NCBI GenBank assembly: GCA_002389385.1
Contig: DGOK01000059.1
Coordinates: 1 to 21,208 of the forward strand
Source: Rhodospirillaceae bacterium UBA4468
GTDB taxonomy: Bacteria; Pseudomonadota; Alphaproteobacteria; Rhodospirillales; Casp-alpha2
DNA: 21,208 bases
Direction of reading: 5' to 3'
This document shows, piece by piece, positions 7,947-14,831 of this stretch. A program made the position numbers and the translations under genes. Within the stretch, counting starts at the first letter, position 1. Each line of letters begins with the position of its first letter. Under the pieces are notes generated by a model. The model was not told where the DNA came from and made no database searches. It saw only the letters and a list, made by a program, of their open reading frames with translations.

Positions 7947-9254
7947 ATGGCAACGCGCGATGCGCTAACCGACCTTACAAACTGGAACTTGTTGGACGAA
8001 CGCTTAGGCGGTGCCATTCGTAAAGTTGATGCCGAAGGCGGAAATCTAGGCCTCATCTATATTGATCTTGATCAGTTCAAAAATATCAATGATGCGTTTG
8101 GCCATGAAGTTGGAGACGAGGTCATTAAACTGGCAGCAATGCGGATTATGACGTGCGTCGGTGAAAATGATCTCGTGGCGCGCGTCGGTGGCGATGAATT
8201 TCATATTCTGATGTCAGGCATCCTCACAACAGATGAACCAGCAAGTCTTGCTGAAGACCTTCTTGTGGCGCTATCAAGCCCTTACGTCATCGAAGATCGG
8301 GAGATTTTCTCATCAGCCAGCATTGGTGTTGGCACATACCCGGCACAGGCAAATTCTAAATCTGAGTTTCTGCGGAATGTCGACAATGCTGCCAATTATG
8401 CGAAACGAGACGGACGGGCGAACTACAAATCCTATACGCCTCAAATGTCTAAAGAGGTGCACCGGCGTGTCGGTATTGGTCATCAATTAAGACGCGCCCT
8501 AGAGAACGATGAGCTGTCATTAAACTATCAGGCAAAGATTAACCTTTCGACACAGCAAATCATTGGCGCAGAAGCATTGCTCCGTTGGCACAGCGAAGAC
8601 CTTGGGTTTGTCTCCCCTGAAGAATTCATTCCAATTGCCGAAGAAACTGGTCTGATTGTGCCCATTGGTGAATGGGTGCTGGCAACAGCCTGTAAACAAG
8701 CTACGGAATGGCGTTCAACTGCTGGGCAGCCGATCCATGTCGCCGTTAACTTGTCTGCGTTGCAGTTCCTGCATGGTGATCTTGTCAAAAAGGTCGCAAG
8801 TTCACTTGATGCATCAGGGCTGGATCCAGCGCATCTTGATCTGGAACTCACCGAAAGCTTATTGGTCGAGCGCCCGGATGAAACCATTCGAATTCTGAAC
8901 CATTTCAAAAGTATGGGAATCTCGATTTCCATGGACGACTTTGGAACCGGATATTCTTCGTTAAGTTATCTGACGAGGTTCCCGCTGGACTCGCTTAAAG
9001 TCGACCGCGCCTTTGTGACAAACTTGCCAGATGACCGTGACGCCGTTGTCGTCGTGAACGCAATCGTTGGCATGGCCAAAGAACTCAACCTCAATATTGT
9101 CGCCGAAGGTATCGAAACTGAACGTCAGATGGAGTTTTTGCATGGCCTTGGCTGCCATACGGGACAAGGGTATTTGTTCTTTAAACCCATAACCAACGAC
9201 GCCTTCATGCAGATCTTGACCGCAAAAGCTGCCGAACAAAGACCTCATCCATAA
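7947..9254 (+). CDS. GGDEF-EAL (c-di-GMP cyclase/phosphodiesterase) part, possibly still expressed
   Basis: This intact 435-codon stretch is the last open part of the broken gene. The GGDEF motif is perfect (residues 81-85, in ARVGGDEFHIL). The I-site Arg expected four residues before the Asp of NDLVAR is Gly, so product inhibition is probably absent. The usual LPNR near the domain start reads LTNW. The EAL domain keeps the catalytic set: Glu209 in GAEALLRW, Asn268 in VNLSA, Glu300 in LELTES, Asp330-Asp331 in DDFGTGYSS, Lys351 in LKVDRAF, Glu387 in VAEGIE and Gln407. It could act as a phosphodiesterase if translated. ATG 7947 lies at the cyclase domain boundary, but no good ribosome site precedes it, so expression is doubtful. 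Confidence 0.5.
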   Translation: MATRDALTDLTNWNLLDERLGGAIRKVDAEGGNLGLIYIDLDQFKNINDAFGHEVGDEVIKLAAMRIMTCVGENDLVARVGGDEFHILMSGILTTDEPASLAEDLLVALSSPYVIEDREIFSSASIGVGTYPAQANSKSEFLRNVDNAANYAKRDGRANYKSYTPQMSKEVHRRVGIGHQLRRALENDELSLNYQAKINLSTQQIIGAEALLRWHSEDLGFVSPEEFIPIAEETGLIVPIGEWVLATACKQATEWRSTAGQPIHVAVNLSALQFLHGDLVKKVASSLDASGLDPAHLDLELTESLLVERPDETIRILNHFKSMGISISMDDFGTGYSSLSYLTRFPLDSLKVDRAFVTNLPDDRDAVVVVNAIVGMAKELNLNIVAEGIETERQMEFLHGLGCHTGQGYLFFKPITNDAFMQILTAKAAEQRPHP

Positions 9255-9370
9255 TAATGTTCATGACGCCCAAGGCGATCATTCTATCGAAGTCCTGCCA
9301 ATGGGCTTGAGCATCTTGAGGTAATTGGGCATTCTCTGCTGGCTTTCCGAGAAAAACTGGATTCTAAGCT

Positions 9371-10975
9371 ATGACTGATAAACGCGTATATCTGTTCGAT
9401 ACCACATTGCGTGATGGTGCGCAGACACAAGGTGTCGATTTCAATCCTGCCGATAAGGAAATGATTGCGCGTGAGCTAGACAGTATTGGCATTGATTACA
9501 TTGAAGGTGGATGGCCTGGTGCCAATCCGACAGATGATAGTTTCTTTGTAAATCCACCTAAATTGAAACGCGCCAAGTTAACCGCATTTGGGATGACACG
9601 TCGTCCTGGACGTAGCGCTGACAATGACCCTGGGCTGGTTGGCATCCTTGCTCCCGATGTGCCTTGTGTTTGTATGGTCGGCAAGACTTGGGACTTCCAT
9701 GTGGATGTCGCGCTTGAGATCGAGCACGAAGAAAATATCCGCATGATCACGGACAGCGTGAAGCTCGCCTTAATACGCAAAGAAGAAGTGATGTTCGATG
9801 CGGAACATTTCTTTGATGGCTACAAATCGAATCCTGAGTTCGCGATGGCTTGCCTGAAAGCGGCTTATGATGCCGGTACGCGCTGGGTCGTCTTATGCGA
9901 TACCAATGGTGGCACGTTGCCTCATGAAATTTCTCAAATCGTTGAAGACGTCATCAAACATATTCCAGGCACCCATGTCGGTATTCATGCGCATAACGAT
10001 ACAGGCAACGCGATCGCAAATTCTCTCGCCGCCGTTGTCGCTGGTGTCAGGCAAGTGCAAGGCACGCTCAATGGACTGGGCGAACGTTGTGGCAATGCTG
10101 ATTTAATCTCAATTATCCCATCCCTTGTTTTAAAAATGGGCTATGAGACCAATGTTGCACAGGAAGACTTAAAACAACTGACGCAAATTTCCCGCATGCT
10201 GGATGAGCGTTTGAACCGCGCCCCATCACGCGACGCGCCATACGTGGGCGAGTCCGCTTTTGCACATAAAGGCGGACTACATGTTTCTGCCGTCGAGAAA
10301 GACCCGCGCACTTACGAACATATTGACCCAGCTCTTGTTGGCAACCAACGACATATTGTGGTGTCAGATCAATCTGGCCGATCCAACATCCTGGCGAGAT
10401 TCCGAGAAGTCGGCATCGACATTGACCCCAAGGATGAGCGTATTGGCCGCCTCGTAGAAGAGGTCAAAGAAAACGAGTTTAATGGCTATGCCTACGACGG
10501 GGCTGAAGCCAGTTTTGAGCTGCTCGCCCGTCGCGCATTAGGCAGCGTCCCAATGTATTTTAACTGTTCAAACTTCCGCGTTATCGATGAGCGCCGCTGG
10601 GATTCAAACAACAATCTGGTGACACTGTCTGAAGCCACCGTAAAATTGAGCGTTGGTGGCGACGAGCACATGTCGGTTGCCGAGGGCAATGGCCCTGTGA
10701 ATGCCCTTGATGCGGCAATGCGAAAAGTTCTGACTCCTATTTATCCAACGTTAGCTGGATTGAAGCTGGTCGATTATAAAGTCCGCATTTTAACACCGGG
10801 CGATGGCACGCGTGCGATTACCCGTGTGATGATCGAAAGTGCAGACGGCAAAGGCGCGCATTGGTCCACGGTCGGCGTATCGCCCAACATCATTGATGCA
10901 TCTTATAATGCGCTTCGAGATTCGCTCGTATATCTTTTATACCGTGACGGCGCGAAAGAGCCTGAGGCTTCGTAA
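9371..10975 (+). CDS. cimA: (R)-citramalate synthase
   Basis: It condenses acetyl-CoA and pyruvate to citramalate, giving isoleucine precursors without threonine deaminase. The 534 residues match CimA rather than 2-isopropylmalate synthase. The TIM-barrel begins with LFDTTLRDGAQ (Arg14 and Asp15, substrate and metal binding). The metal-binding HxH is His206 and His208 in VGIHAHNDTGNA, followed by GTLNGLGERCGNADL. An AFAHKGGLHVSAV segment near residue 300 is typical of the linker region. The C-terminal part from about residue 400 is the regulatory LeuA dimerisation domain, where isoleucine usually acts as feedback inhibitor. The start is ATG 9371 with only a weak ribosome site. The stop is seven bases before the methyltransferase ATG, so the two are probably one operon. 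The 116 bases before it hold no recognised feature. Confidence 0.94.
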   Translation: MTDKRVYLFDTTLRDGAQTQGVDFNPADKEMIARELDSIGIDYIEGGWPGANPTDDSFFVNPPKLKRAKLTAFGMTRRPGRSADNDPGLVGILAPDVPCVCMVGKTWDFHVDVALEIEHEENIRMITDSVKLALIRKEEVMFDAEHFFDGYKSNPEFAMACLKAAYDAGTRWVVLCDTNGGTLPHEISQIVEDVIKHIPGTHVGIHAHNDTGNAIANSLAAVVAGVRQVQGTLNGLGERCGNADLISIIPSLVLKMGYETNVAQEDLKQLTQISRMLDERLNRAPSRDAPYVGESAFAHKGGLHVSAVEKDPRTYEHIDPALVGNQRHIVVSDQSGRSNILARFREVGIDIDPKDERIGRLVEEVKENEFNGYAYDGAEASFELLARRALGSVPMYFNCSNFRVIDERRWDSNNNLVTLSEATVKLSVGGDEHMSVAEGNGPVNALDAAMRKVLTPIYPTLAGLKLVDYKVRILTPGDGTRAITRVMIESADGKGAHWSTVGVSPNIIDASYNALRDSLVYLLYRDGAKEPEAS

Positions 10976-10982
10976 TCTAGCA

Positions 10983-11753
10983 ATGACCAATCCTTCCTCT
11001 TTTTCTGTCATTCTTGTTGAGCCACAACTCGGCGAGAATATAGGCATGGTTGCCCGCGCCATGTGGAACTGTGGCGTCCGCGACCTGCGACTTGTTAATC
11101 CTCGTGATGGCTGGCCGTCCAAGACGGCGCGCGCAGCATGCTCAGGTGCAGGGGTCGTCGTCGAGGCTACCCGTCTTTATAACAGTACAAGTGATGCGAT
11201 TGCTGATCTAAACTTTGTGTTAGCCACAACCGCGCGCACCCGCGATATGACCAAGCCGGTTTTTACACCTGAAACCGCCGCCAAAGAAATGAGAGGCCGC
11301 GCTCAATCTGGTGCATCAATTGGCGTCTTATTTGGCAAAGAGTCTTCAGGCCTCGATAATGATGATGTCGCATTGGCAGATGGCGCTATTACCGTGCCAT
11401 TAAACCCTGAATTCACATCGCTTAATCTAGCTCAAGCCGTCCTGTTACTAAGCTATGAATGGTTCAAGTTCGAAGACCAGACGATCCCCTACGAATTGCA
11501 GATGCCGGACGATACACGCCCTGCAAACAAACAAGAATTACTCTGGCTGTATCACCACCTCGAGCAAGAATTAGATAATACTGGCTTTTTAATGGTGACC
11601 GAAAAACGGCCCATTATGATCCGAAAAATCCGTAATATGCTTGCACGGGCTCAGATGACAGAACAGGAAGTGCGGATATATCGCGGCATGATCTCATCGC
11701 TGGTGCGCAAACGTCGGCCTAGCGATGCCTTTCCTGGCGCATCAGAAGACTAG
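10983..11753 (+). CDS. trmJ: TrmJ-type tRNA/rRNA 2'-O-methyltransferase (SPOUT, TrmH group 1)
   Basis: A 256-residue SPOUT methyltransferase that uses S-adenosylmethionine. In E. coli the family member TrmJ methylates the ribose at tRNA position 32; the same target is inferred here. The three SPOUT motifs are present: VEPQLGENIGMVARAM with the Asn-Arg catalytic region, GVLFGKESSGLDNDD, and ITVPLNPEFTSLNLAQAV, which forms the knotted cofactor site. The C-terminal 80 residues form the TrmJ-type helical extension. I use ATG 10983, since the longer frame from 10839 overlaps cimA by 137 bases and adds no conserved sequence. The last four bases, CTAG, are palindromic and hold both its own stop and that of convergent coq7. 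Confidence 0.88.
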   Translation: MTNPSSFSVILVEPQLGENIGMVARAMWNCGVRDLRLVNPRDGWPSKTARAACSGAGVVVEATRLYNSTSDAIADLNFVLATTARTRDMTKPVFTPETAAKEMRGRAQSGASIGVLFGKESSGLDNDDVALADGAITVPLNPEFTSLNLAQAVLLLSYEWFKFEDQTIPYELQMPDDTRPANKQELLWLYHHLEQELDNTGFLMVTEKRPIMIRKIRNMLARAQMTEQEVRIYRGMISSLVRKRRPSDAFPGASED

Positions 11754-12310
11754 ATCTTTTTTGATAACCAAATTGCTAGTTTCGAGCTTGTTTTAACGGC
11801 AAGCTTTAAGGCCTCGTAGCCGGGCGCTTCTTCAGCACCCTTCTCAAGCGCCGTTTCCCGGTGCTCGAGTTCTTCCAAACGGAAGGCTTCAAAGGTATCG
11901 CGTAATTCTTGCTGATCCCCCTCAGCATCCAACGCGGAAACTTGTTCGGCATAATGCTCGTCGATGACTTCCTCAACCGCGACCGTACAGGCATGCGCCG
12001 CTTTCTCGCCCATAAGTGCCGAGCCCGCACCCAGCGCAAATCCAGCGACATGCCACAGCGGCATCAACGCGGTTGGCCGCACACGGTTGGCTTGGATCAA
12101 TTCATTAAATTTCGCGAGATGAACACGCTCTTGCTCGGCCATATGTTCGATATCTGGCCTGTCCTTGCTATTACCAAGAACCGCAAGTTGACCTTCATAG
12201 ATACGCACCGCGCCATATTCGCCAGCATGATCGACGCGGATCATTTGCTCCAACATATCTTCTTTGGACAAATCGCCTGGCATACGATGAGGGCGCGTGT
12301 GCTCGGTCAT
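11750..12310 (-). CDS. coq7: 3-demethoxyubiquinol hydroxylase (Coq7-type diiron protein)
   Basis: It performs the penultimate hydroxylation in ubiquinone synthesis at the inner membrane. The 186 residues hold the two-fold diiron site: Glu31 in DHAGEYGA, Glu61 and His64 (ExxH in EQERVH), Glu113 in VAVEEVIDEHY, and Glu147 and His150 (ExxH in EELEH). A hydrophobic helix around GFALGAGSALMG may sit on the membrane. Its ATG overlaps the TGA of dsbB (ATGA), so it is the last gene of the yqaA-dsbB-coq7 operon. It ends within trmJ, sharing the CTAG. Confidence 0.95.
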   Translation of the reverse strand: MTEHTRPHRMPGDLSKEDMLEQMIRVDHAGEYGAVRIYEGQLAVLGNSKDRPDIEHMAEQERVHLAKFNELIQANRVRPTALMPLWHVAGFALGAGSALMGEKAAHACTVAVEEVIDEHYAEQVSALDAEGDQQELRDTFEAFRLEELEHRETALEKGAEEAPGYEALKLAVKTSSKLAIWLSKKI

Positions 12311-12837
12311 GATATTTTCGGCTCCGACAATTTACGCCATGCCCAAAACGAGGCGAGCGTGCAGAAAAACGAGAATGTAACATTGTAGGTCGCCATGGAG
12401 ACGCCGAAAAGCGTCCAATCAATATCACCACAGGATTTTTCGGTCTTGGTTTGTAGCGCTGCAAACAGATCTTCTGTCGTTGTCACCACCGCACCGCTTG
12501 CACCGCAAGGGGCCGCTGACGTCCACCAGTGTTGTTCAACGCCAACATGATAAAGGGCAACCGCAGTCCCCACAAAGAACACTAATCCTGCAAAAAGAAC
12601 CAGATGCCGCTTTAAGTCACCCCGCGTCACGAACAACGTCGCAATGCCCATCATAGCGATGATGCCATAAGGAATGCGCTGATAAAGGCACAGCACACAA
12701 GGCTCATACCCAAAAGCGAACTCAGCGATATAGGCTGTACCAAGCGGCCCAGCTGCCGCTGCAATAAGCGCCCAAGGTAGAAACTTAATAATGATGTTCG
12801 AATTATCCATTGGCTTAGGTATAGAAGTATTTTCCAA
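12307..12837 (-). CDS. dsbB: DsbB-like disulfide bond formation membrane protein
   Basis: DsbB reoxidises the periplasmic thiol oxidase DsbA and passes electrons to quinone. The 176-residue protein has four hydrophobic segments, near residues 17-40, 55-70, 78-97 and 150-167. The first cysteine pair is Cys47-Cys50 in EPCVLCLYQR, the quinone-linked CxxC after the first segment. The second pair is Cys111 and Cys136 in the long periplasmic loop, as in the family. Conserved Arg follows the CxxC (QRIPYG). It starts five bases after the YqaA-like gene and overlaps coq7 by four bases. Placing a quinone-using enzyme next to a quinone-synthesis enzyme is suggestive but may be chance. Confidence 0.92.
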   Translation of the reverse strand: MENTSIPKPMDNSNIIIKFLPWALIAAAAGPLGTAYIAEFAFGYEPCVLCLYQRIPYGIIAMMGIATLFVTRGDLKRHLVLFAGLVFFVGTAVALYHVGVEQHWWTSAAPCGASGAVVTTTEDLFAALQTKTEKSCGDIDWTLFGVSMATYNVTFSFFCTLASFWAWRKLSEPKIS

Positions 12838-12842
12838 CTGCG

Positions 12843-13424
12843 TTAAGTTAACAATTTAAGAGCCAGCAAGCCGCCAACAAGCATTACACAAAACAGCAAG
12901 GTCAATAATCCCAGCCGTTTCTCAATGAATGCGCGAATTGGTACACCAAACTTCCAAAGCAGGATCGCCACCAGGAAGAACCGTGCCCCTCGCCCAAATA
13001 CGGATGCGATGGTGAAGGACCAAGGATCCATCCCTGCCACACCACTGGCTATTGTGAATATCTTATAAGGGATTGGACTGAAGCCTGCAGTAAAGACGAT
13101 CCATACACCATGCTCATTGTACGCTTCGCTTGCCACCTCGAATTTAGCCGTCGCATGATACATATCAAGAATGGGTCGGCCCAATTCATCAAACAACGTC
13201 GCCCCAATGAAATAGCCAAAAAGCCCCCCTGCAACCGACGCAATCGTACACACCAGTGCAATTTTGAACCATTGCGGTCGCGCCGCCAAAATCATCGGAA
13301 TCAACAGCACATCAGGCGGGATCAGAAAAAACGAGCTTTCGGTGAACGAAACTAGGGCCAAAATCCAGATCGCATGGCGGTGGCCGGACCATTCAATGGT
13401 TTTGTCGTAAAGTGCGCGCAGCAT
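12843..13424 (-). CDS. DedA/YqaA-family (SNARE-associated Golgi-type) inner membrane protein
   Basis: A 193-residue polytopic membrane protein of the DedA superfamily, YqaA branch; members of the wider family are linked to lipid flipping and membrane homeostasis. Hydrophobic segments appear near residues 18-45, 55-80, 105-130, 140-160 and 170-192. Family features are a Glu-Ser-Ser stretch with Pro-Pro (TESSFFLIPPDVLL), a glycine-rich AGGLFGYFIGA segment, AGFSPIPYKIFTIASG, and a GRGARFF motif with arginines that are typical of DedA proteins. It is the first gene of the three-gene minus-strand operon. Substrate and exact role are unknown. Confidence 0.88.
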   Translation of the reverse strand: MLRALYDKTIEWSGHRHAIWILALVSFTESSFFLIPPDVLLIPMILAARPQWFKIALVCTIASVAGGLFGYFIGATLFDELGRPILDMYHATAKFEVASEAYNEHGVWIVFTAGFSPIPYKIFTIASGVAGMDPWSFTIASVFGRGARFFLVAILLWKFGVPIRAFIEKRLGLLTLLFCVMLVGGLLALKLLT

Positions 13425-13517
13425 GAGGGTAAAGTCTCCAAAACCGTGTAATTGCTGCCGTCTTTAGCAGTCAGCACCTATGCATGCAATAAATCCTAAA
13501 ACCATCGAAACACGATA

Positions 13518-13546
13518 TAGACATAAGCCCGTCGATATCATATGTT
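13518..13546 (+). promoter_or_regulatory. Putative sigma-70-type promoter of tRNA-Leu
   Basis: TAGACA (13518-13523) and TATGTT (13541-13546) are 17 bases apart and lie about 20 bases before the tRNA. The match is fair, and the position is right for a tRNA promoter. Confidence 0.35.
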
Positions 13547-13565
13547 CCCTGCGCTTTACACCGTT

Positions 13566-13652
13566 GCCCCTCTGGCGGAACTGGTAGACGCGCGGGATTC
13601 AAAATCCCGTTCTCGCGAGGGAGTGCCGGTTCGATTCCGGCGGGGGGCACCA
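13566..13652 (+). tRNA. tRNA-Leu (anticodon CAA)
   Basis: An 87-base class II tRNA reading UUG. The acceptor arms GCCCCTC (13566-13572) and GGGGGGC (13642-13648) pair over seven positions with one G-T pair, and the 3' ACCA is encoded (13649-13652). The anticodon stem CGGGA/TCCCG encloses TTCAAAA, with CAA at 13600-13602. A long variable arm, as expected for Leu, follows. The T arm is GCCGG-TTCGATT-CCGGC. It stands alone, followed by a T-rich stretch and a palindromic repeat. Confidence 0.97.
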
Positions 13653-13674
13653 CTTTTCTTCATTTTTATTTCTA

Positions 13675-13774
13675 CGTCACCCCGGCACAGGCCGGGATCC
13701 AGTGGCGCAAAATATATTGAAGCATTCTCAGAACCGATGGATCGAACTGGATTTCGGCCTTCGTCAGAATGACG
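13675..13774. repeat. Palindromic intergenic repeat, about 100 bp
   Basis: The element starts with CGTCACCCCGGC and ends with GAATGACG, so its ends are short inverted repeats (CGTCA/TGACG). Near the left end, CCCGGC-ACAG-GCCGGG (13681-13696) is a perfect hairpin, followed by ATCCAGT. The inverted copy ACTGGAT occurs at 13746-13752. This pattern resembles the dispersed GTCA...CCGGG...ATCCAG repeats seen between genes in many proteobacteria. No second copy is visible in this window. It is small and non-coding and may be a relic of a miniature transposable element, or act as a transcript end after the tRNA. Confidence 0.6.
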
Positions 13775-13847
13775 GCGGTCGCAGTTAAGTGGTCGATTCC
13801 TTTTCCATGAGTGCTATACTTTATAAAACCTGCGTTCATGCCCCAGT

Positions 13848-13853
13848 AAGGAA
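13848..13853 (+). promoter_or_regulatory. Shine-Dalgarno site supporting a TTG start
   Basis: AAGGAA lies six bases before TTG 13860, the first possible start of the ABC ATPase frame. The next in-frame ATG is far inside the ATPase domain, so TTG initiation is likely. A TATACT at 13815-13820 could be the -10 of its promoter, but no clear -35 is seen. Confidence 0.55.
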
Positions 13854-13859
13854 TAAACT

Positions 13860-14831
13860 TTGAGCTCAAGCGATCATACATCCGAACCAGAATTTGCCAT
13901 TGAAATAGACGGCCTCAGCAAAGTTTATGCTGGCTCTAATAAGCAAGAACCTAAACACGCCCTCAACGATGTTTCGTTGAAGATTAAGCGTGGCTCGTTT
14001 TTTGCGCTCTTGGGGCCAAACGGTGCTGGAAAATCGACGTTGATCAACATTCTGGCCGGGCTTGTTAACAAAACGTCCGGCTCTGCCAAGATATGGGGAT
14101 ACGATACTGAAACCGAGATGCGCCCAGCGCGCCGGGCGATTGGTGTGGTCCCTCAGGAACTGAGCACCGATCCCTTTTTCACGCCACGTGAACTTTTCGA
14201 ACTCCAAGCCGGCATGTTTGGCATTCCGGCATCGGAACGTCGAACGACCGAAATTCTTGAAGCCGTCGGCCTGGGCGAAAAAGCAGATGCGTATACCCGG
14301 TCATTATCTGGCGGCATGCGACGACGTTTGCTTGTTGGTAAGGCAATGGTTCACCGTCCACCAATCCTCGTCCTTGATGAACCTTCTGCAGGTGTCGACG
14401 TCGATTTGCGTCGCCAGCTTTGGGATCACGTCCAACACATGAACGATGGAGGCACGACCGTCTTGCTGACCACGCATTATCTTGAGGAAGCCGAGGCGCT
14501 TTGTGACGAGATTGCCATTATCAACCATGGCCGAATTATCGCCTGTGAGCCAACGGACGTGATGCTGCAACGCCTTGATGCCAAGGACATGTCGCTCACG
14601 CTCTCACTACCCATTACGGCAACACCTGCAGCCCTTAAAGCCTATGACCCCGTATTGGACAATCCGACCCGCCTGACCCTGAGCTTTAAGCCATCGACAA
14701 CACCGGCACGTAAGGTTCTTGCAGACGTTGAGGATGCGGGTTTGGAAGTTCGTGACTTTTCGACCAAAGACGCTGACCTTGAAGATATCTTTATCCGCCT
14801 AACCCACGGCGACGATGATGCGCGGATATGA
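13860..14831 (+). CDS. ABC transporter ATP-binding protein (ABC-2 exporter type)
   Basis: A 323-residue ATPase subunit of the DrrA/CcmA-like class that usually powers export of drugs, polysaccharides or lipids. Motifs are complete: Walker A GPNGAGKST at 52-60, Q-loop Gln99 in GVVPQEL, signature LSGGM at 149-153, Walker B ILVLDEP at 169-175 with the catalytic Glu, D-loop SAGVD, and switch His206 in LTTHYLEEAEALCD. Residues about 235-323 are the C-terminal extension common to this class. It starts at TTG with a good AAGGA site. The expected permease does not follow; the next gene overlaps by 17 bases and is a lipoprotein hydrolase. The partner is therefore elsewhere or lost, and the substrate is unknown. 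Confidence 0.92.
   Translation: MSSSDHTSEPEFAIEIDGLSKVYAGSNKQEPKHALNDVSLKIKRGSFFALLGPNGAGKSTLINILAGLVNKTSGSAKIWGYDTETEMRPARRAIGVVPQELSTDPFFTPRELFELQAGMFGIPASERRTTEILEAVGLGEKADAYTRSLSGGMRRRLLVGKAMVHRPPILVLDEPSAGVDVDLRRQLWDHVQHMNDGGTTVLLTTHYLEEAEALCDEIAIINHGRIIACEPTDVMLQRLDAKDMSLTLSLPITATPAALKAYDPVLDNPTRLTLSFKPSTTPARKVLADVEDAGLEVRDFSTKDADLEDIFIRLTHGDDDARI

Larger units (their letters stand above)
6930..9254 (+). pseudogene. HisKA-PAS-PAS-GGDEF-EAL signalling protein, broken by three in-frame TAA codons
   Basis: One frame runs from ATG 6930 to TAA 9252-9254 (775 codons) with internal TAA codons at 7089, 7182 and 7887 and no frameshift among the domains. Reading through the stops gives, in order: a HisKA-like dimerisation/phosphoacceptor helix with H25 in LTHEVRTPLSTIIGF; a second helix, DYASDIHKAARIILDTLNDV, just after the first stop; a PAS domain starting near 7200 (LIELAPDLICIC); a second PAS near 7570-7920, cut by the third stop within its last strand (IGAIRDVTARK); then GGDEF and EAL domains. 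No HATPase domain lies between HisKA and PAS. Such proteins turn c-di-GMP over in response to a sensed signal. The original start may have been ATG 6841, which has a strong ribosome site but is now out of frame. The coding sense is well preserved, so decay looks recent, unless the stops are sequence errors. Confidence 0.8.

Noticed and set aside
6930..9254. Stop-codon reassignment of TAA to explain the three internal stops
   Set aside because: TAA is used as a normal terminator for pncB, cimA, the lipoprotein hydrolase and others in the window, so reassignment is not credible.
10839..10982. Upstream extension of the trmJ frame inside cimA
   Set aside because: It overlaps the conserved cimA C-terminus by 137 bases and lacks SPOUT-family sequence; ATG 10983 fits the family start.
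13542..13772. 76-codon frame running through tRNA-Leu and the repeat
   Set aside because: It overlaps a well-folded tRNA and a palindromic repeat; the coding appearance is chance.
13566..13774. tRNA-Leu 3' end as an integration site for an island
   Set aside because: No second copy of the tRNA 3' end and no integrase were found nearby; the downstream genes look ordinary.
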